Of a stretch of 64,000 bases of DNA, positions 62,861-64,000 are shown piece after piece (the first letter of the stretch is position 1; each line of letters opens with the position of its first letter). The notes beneath the pieces are model-generated. The model was not told where the DNA came from. It saw only the letters and a program-made list of their open reading frames with translations, and made no database searches. This DNA is from Pseudomonas baetica (GTDB taxonomy: Bacteria; Pseudomonadota; Gammaproteobacteria; Pseudomonadales; Pseudomonadaceae): contig NZ_PHHE01000001.1 in assembly GCF_002813455.1 (NCBI RefSeq), forward strand, positions 6,417,001 through 6,481,000, in the 5' to 3' direction. Both the position numbers and the translations under genes were made by a program.

Positions 62861-64000
62861 ACCCGCAAGACCGAGAAGCGTTTGAAGAACTGCTGGCCAA
62901 CTGTGCCGACGAGCCGATCCGCTTTCCCGGGGCGATTCAGCCCCACGGTGTGTTGCTGACCCTGAGCGAGCCGGCGCTGGACATCATCCAGGTCAGCGCC
63001 AACGTTGAAAACGTGTTGGCGCGTCCGGCCGAGGAACTGATCGGGCAACCGCTGCACCAGCTGCTCGGCGATGCCTATGCCGGGGCCGTGCGCGGGGCGC
63101 TTCAGCAACCGGCATTTGCCGACGCCGGGCCGCTGAATTTTCAGCTCAATGGCACCGCGTTCGACGCGCTGTTGCACCGTCATCAAGGCGTGTTGATTCT
63201 GGAACTGGAAATCCACGTCGAGAACTTCCAGCCGCGAAATGTCGCCGGTAACCAGACGCATCTGGGGCGCATGCTCCAGCGTCTGCAAGCGGCTACGTCG
63301 TTGCAGGCGCTGTACGATATCAGCGTCAAGGAAATCCAGGCCATGACCGGTTACGACCGGGTGCTGATCTACCGTTTCGAGGATGAAGGCCACGGTCAGG
63401 TCATCGCCGAAGCGTCCGATCCGTCGATGGAAGTGTTCAACGGCTTGTTCTTCCCGGCCTCCGACATTCCCGAACAGGCGCGTGAGCTGTACCGCACCAA
63501 CTGGTTGCGGATCATCCCCGATGCCGCCTACCAACCGGTGCCGCTGGTGCCGAAGCTGCGCCCCGACACCCAGACACCGCTGGATTTGAGCTTCGCGACC
63601 CTGCGCAGCGTCTCGCCGATTCACTGCCAGTACATGAAAAACATGGGCGTGCTGTCGTCAATGAGCATTTCCCTGCTCAAGGGCGACAAGCTCTGGGGCC
63701 TGATCAGTTGCGGCAACCGCCAGCCGTTGCACGTGCCGCACGAACTGCGTACCGCGTGCCAGACCATCGGCCAGGTATTGTCGCTGCAGATCAGTGCGCT
63801 GGAAGCGCTGGAGGTCAGCCGTCAGCGCGAGGAAAAAGTCGAGGCGCTGGCCTTGCTCAATCAGGCGATGATCGATTCGCCGCAGAACGTTTTCGACGGT
63901 TTGGCCAATCAGCCACAGGTCCTGATGGCGTTGGTCAATGCCGGTGGCATCGCGATCATTGAAGACAAACAGTTGCATCGCTATGGCAATTGCCCGGAGC
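62857..64000 (+). CDS. bphP: Bacteriophytochrome (partial, runs off the window)
   Basis: 381 codons visible, no stop before the end. Red/far-red light sensor. Cys16 (LLANCADEPIRFPGAIQPHG) is the likely covalent biliverdin site. The PAS domain is followed by the GAF domain with DRVLIYRFEDEGHGQVIAEA, the PASDIPEQAR motif and SPIHCQYMKNMGVLSSMSISL, then the start of the PHY domain (LRTACQTIGQVLSLQISALE). A histidine kinase should follow beyond the window. It overlaps bphO, so pigment and apoprotein are produced together. Confidence 0.95.
   Translation, partial: MNPQDREAFEELLANCADEPIRFPGAIQPHGVLLTLSEPALDIIQVSANVENVLARPAEELIGQPLHQLLGDAYAGAVRGALQQPAFADAGPLNFQLNGTAFDALLHRHQGVLILELEIHVENFQPRNVAGNQTHLGRMLQRLQAATSLQALYDISVKEIQAMTGYDRVLIYRFEDEGHGQVIAEASDPSMEVFNGLFFPASDIPEQARELYRTNWLRIIPDAAYQPVPLVPKLRPDTQTPLDLSFATLRSVSPIHCQYMKNMGVLSSMSISLLKGDKLWGLISCGNRQPLHVPHELRTACQTIGQVLSLQISALEALEVSRQREEKVEALALLNQAMIDSPQNVFDGLANQPQVLMALVNAGGIAIIEDKQLHRYGNCPE

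Overview
The window is chromosomal DNA from a fluorescent-group Pseudomonas. The evidence is the gene set (OprD-type porin, preT-preA-hydA-hyuC pyrimidine catabolism, AcnB next to a DUF1289 protein and a universal stress protein, MiaE, agmatine deiminase, BphO-BphP, DUF1652), the high-GC codon use, and the many short palindromic REP repeats of the 'gtgggagc..ttgc..gcgaag' type between genes. I see no rRNA, tRNA or CRISPR array.

Left part (1-34800) is core genome: porin and polysaccharide deacetylase; an EmrB/EmrA-like MFS efflux pair; copC-copD; a complete reductive pyrimidine degradation locus (TetR/RutR-like regulator, PreA, PreT, HydA, NCS1 transporter, HyuC) with several palindromic operator candidates; a deletion scar that fuses the remains of a divergent amidohydrolase/LysR pair; a triple-PAS LuxR regulator; an IS256-family insertion with an 8-bp target duplication; a striking array of five 214-bp units built from REP sequences; a fatty acid/acyl-CoA type SDR plus phosphotransferase pair; two tiny membrane-protein genes; a serine/threonine-type permease; and acnB.

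The centre (35058-49721) is a mobile element of about 14.7 kb inserted in the tRNA-hydroxylase gene miaE. A large serine recombinase at its right end, a GCGAG shared by both junctions, and a reconstructed attP with symmetric 16-bp arms define it. Its left end carries a complete, diverged miaE whose start codon overlaps the stop of the interrupted host gene, so insertion swaps the gene rather than destroying it. Cargo comprises a DRT3 antiphage reverse-transcriptase pair (drt3a intact, drt3b split by an IS3-family IS2-group element with a 5-bp duplication), a candidate structured RNA carrying ACACAC just downstream, a resolvase-type recombinase, an S-type pyocin nuclease with its immunity gene, an XRE regulator with a 16-bp palindrome facing a small-membrane-protein operon, a YagK/YfjJ (inovirus Gp2-like) protein, an orphan gene, and an IS66-family element.

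Right part (49722-64000) is core again: the orphaned 3' part of miaE; an RstA/RstB-like two-component system; MipA/OmpV; a GcvA-like LysR regulator next to agmatine deiminase and a polyamine-binding protein; a SET-domain protein with an unusual N-terminus; an alkylation-repair cluster (AlkA-like glycosylase, PEP-mutase-like enzyme, Ada); a VOC protein; a LysE exporter; and heme oxygenase overlapping the start of a bacteriophytochrome that runs off the window.
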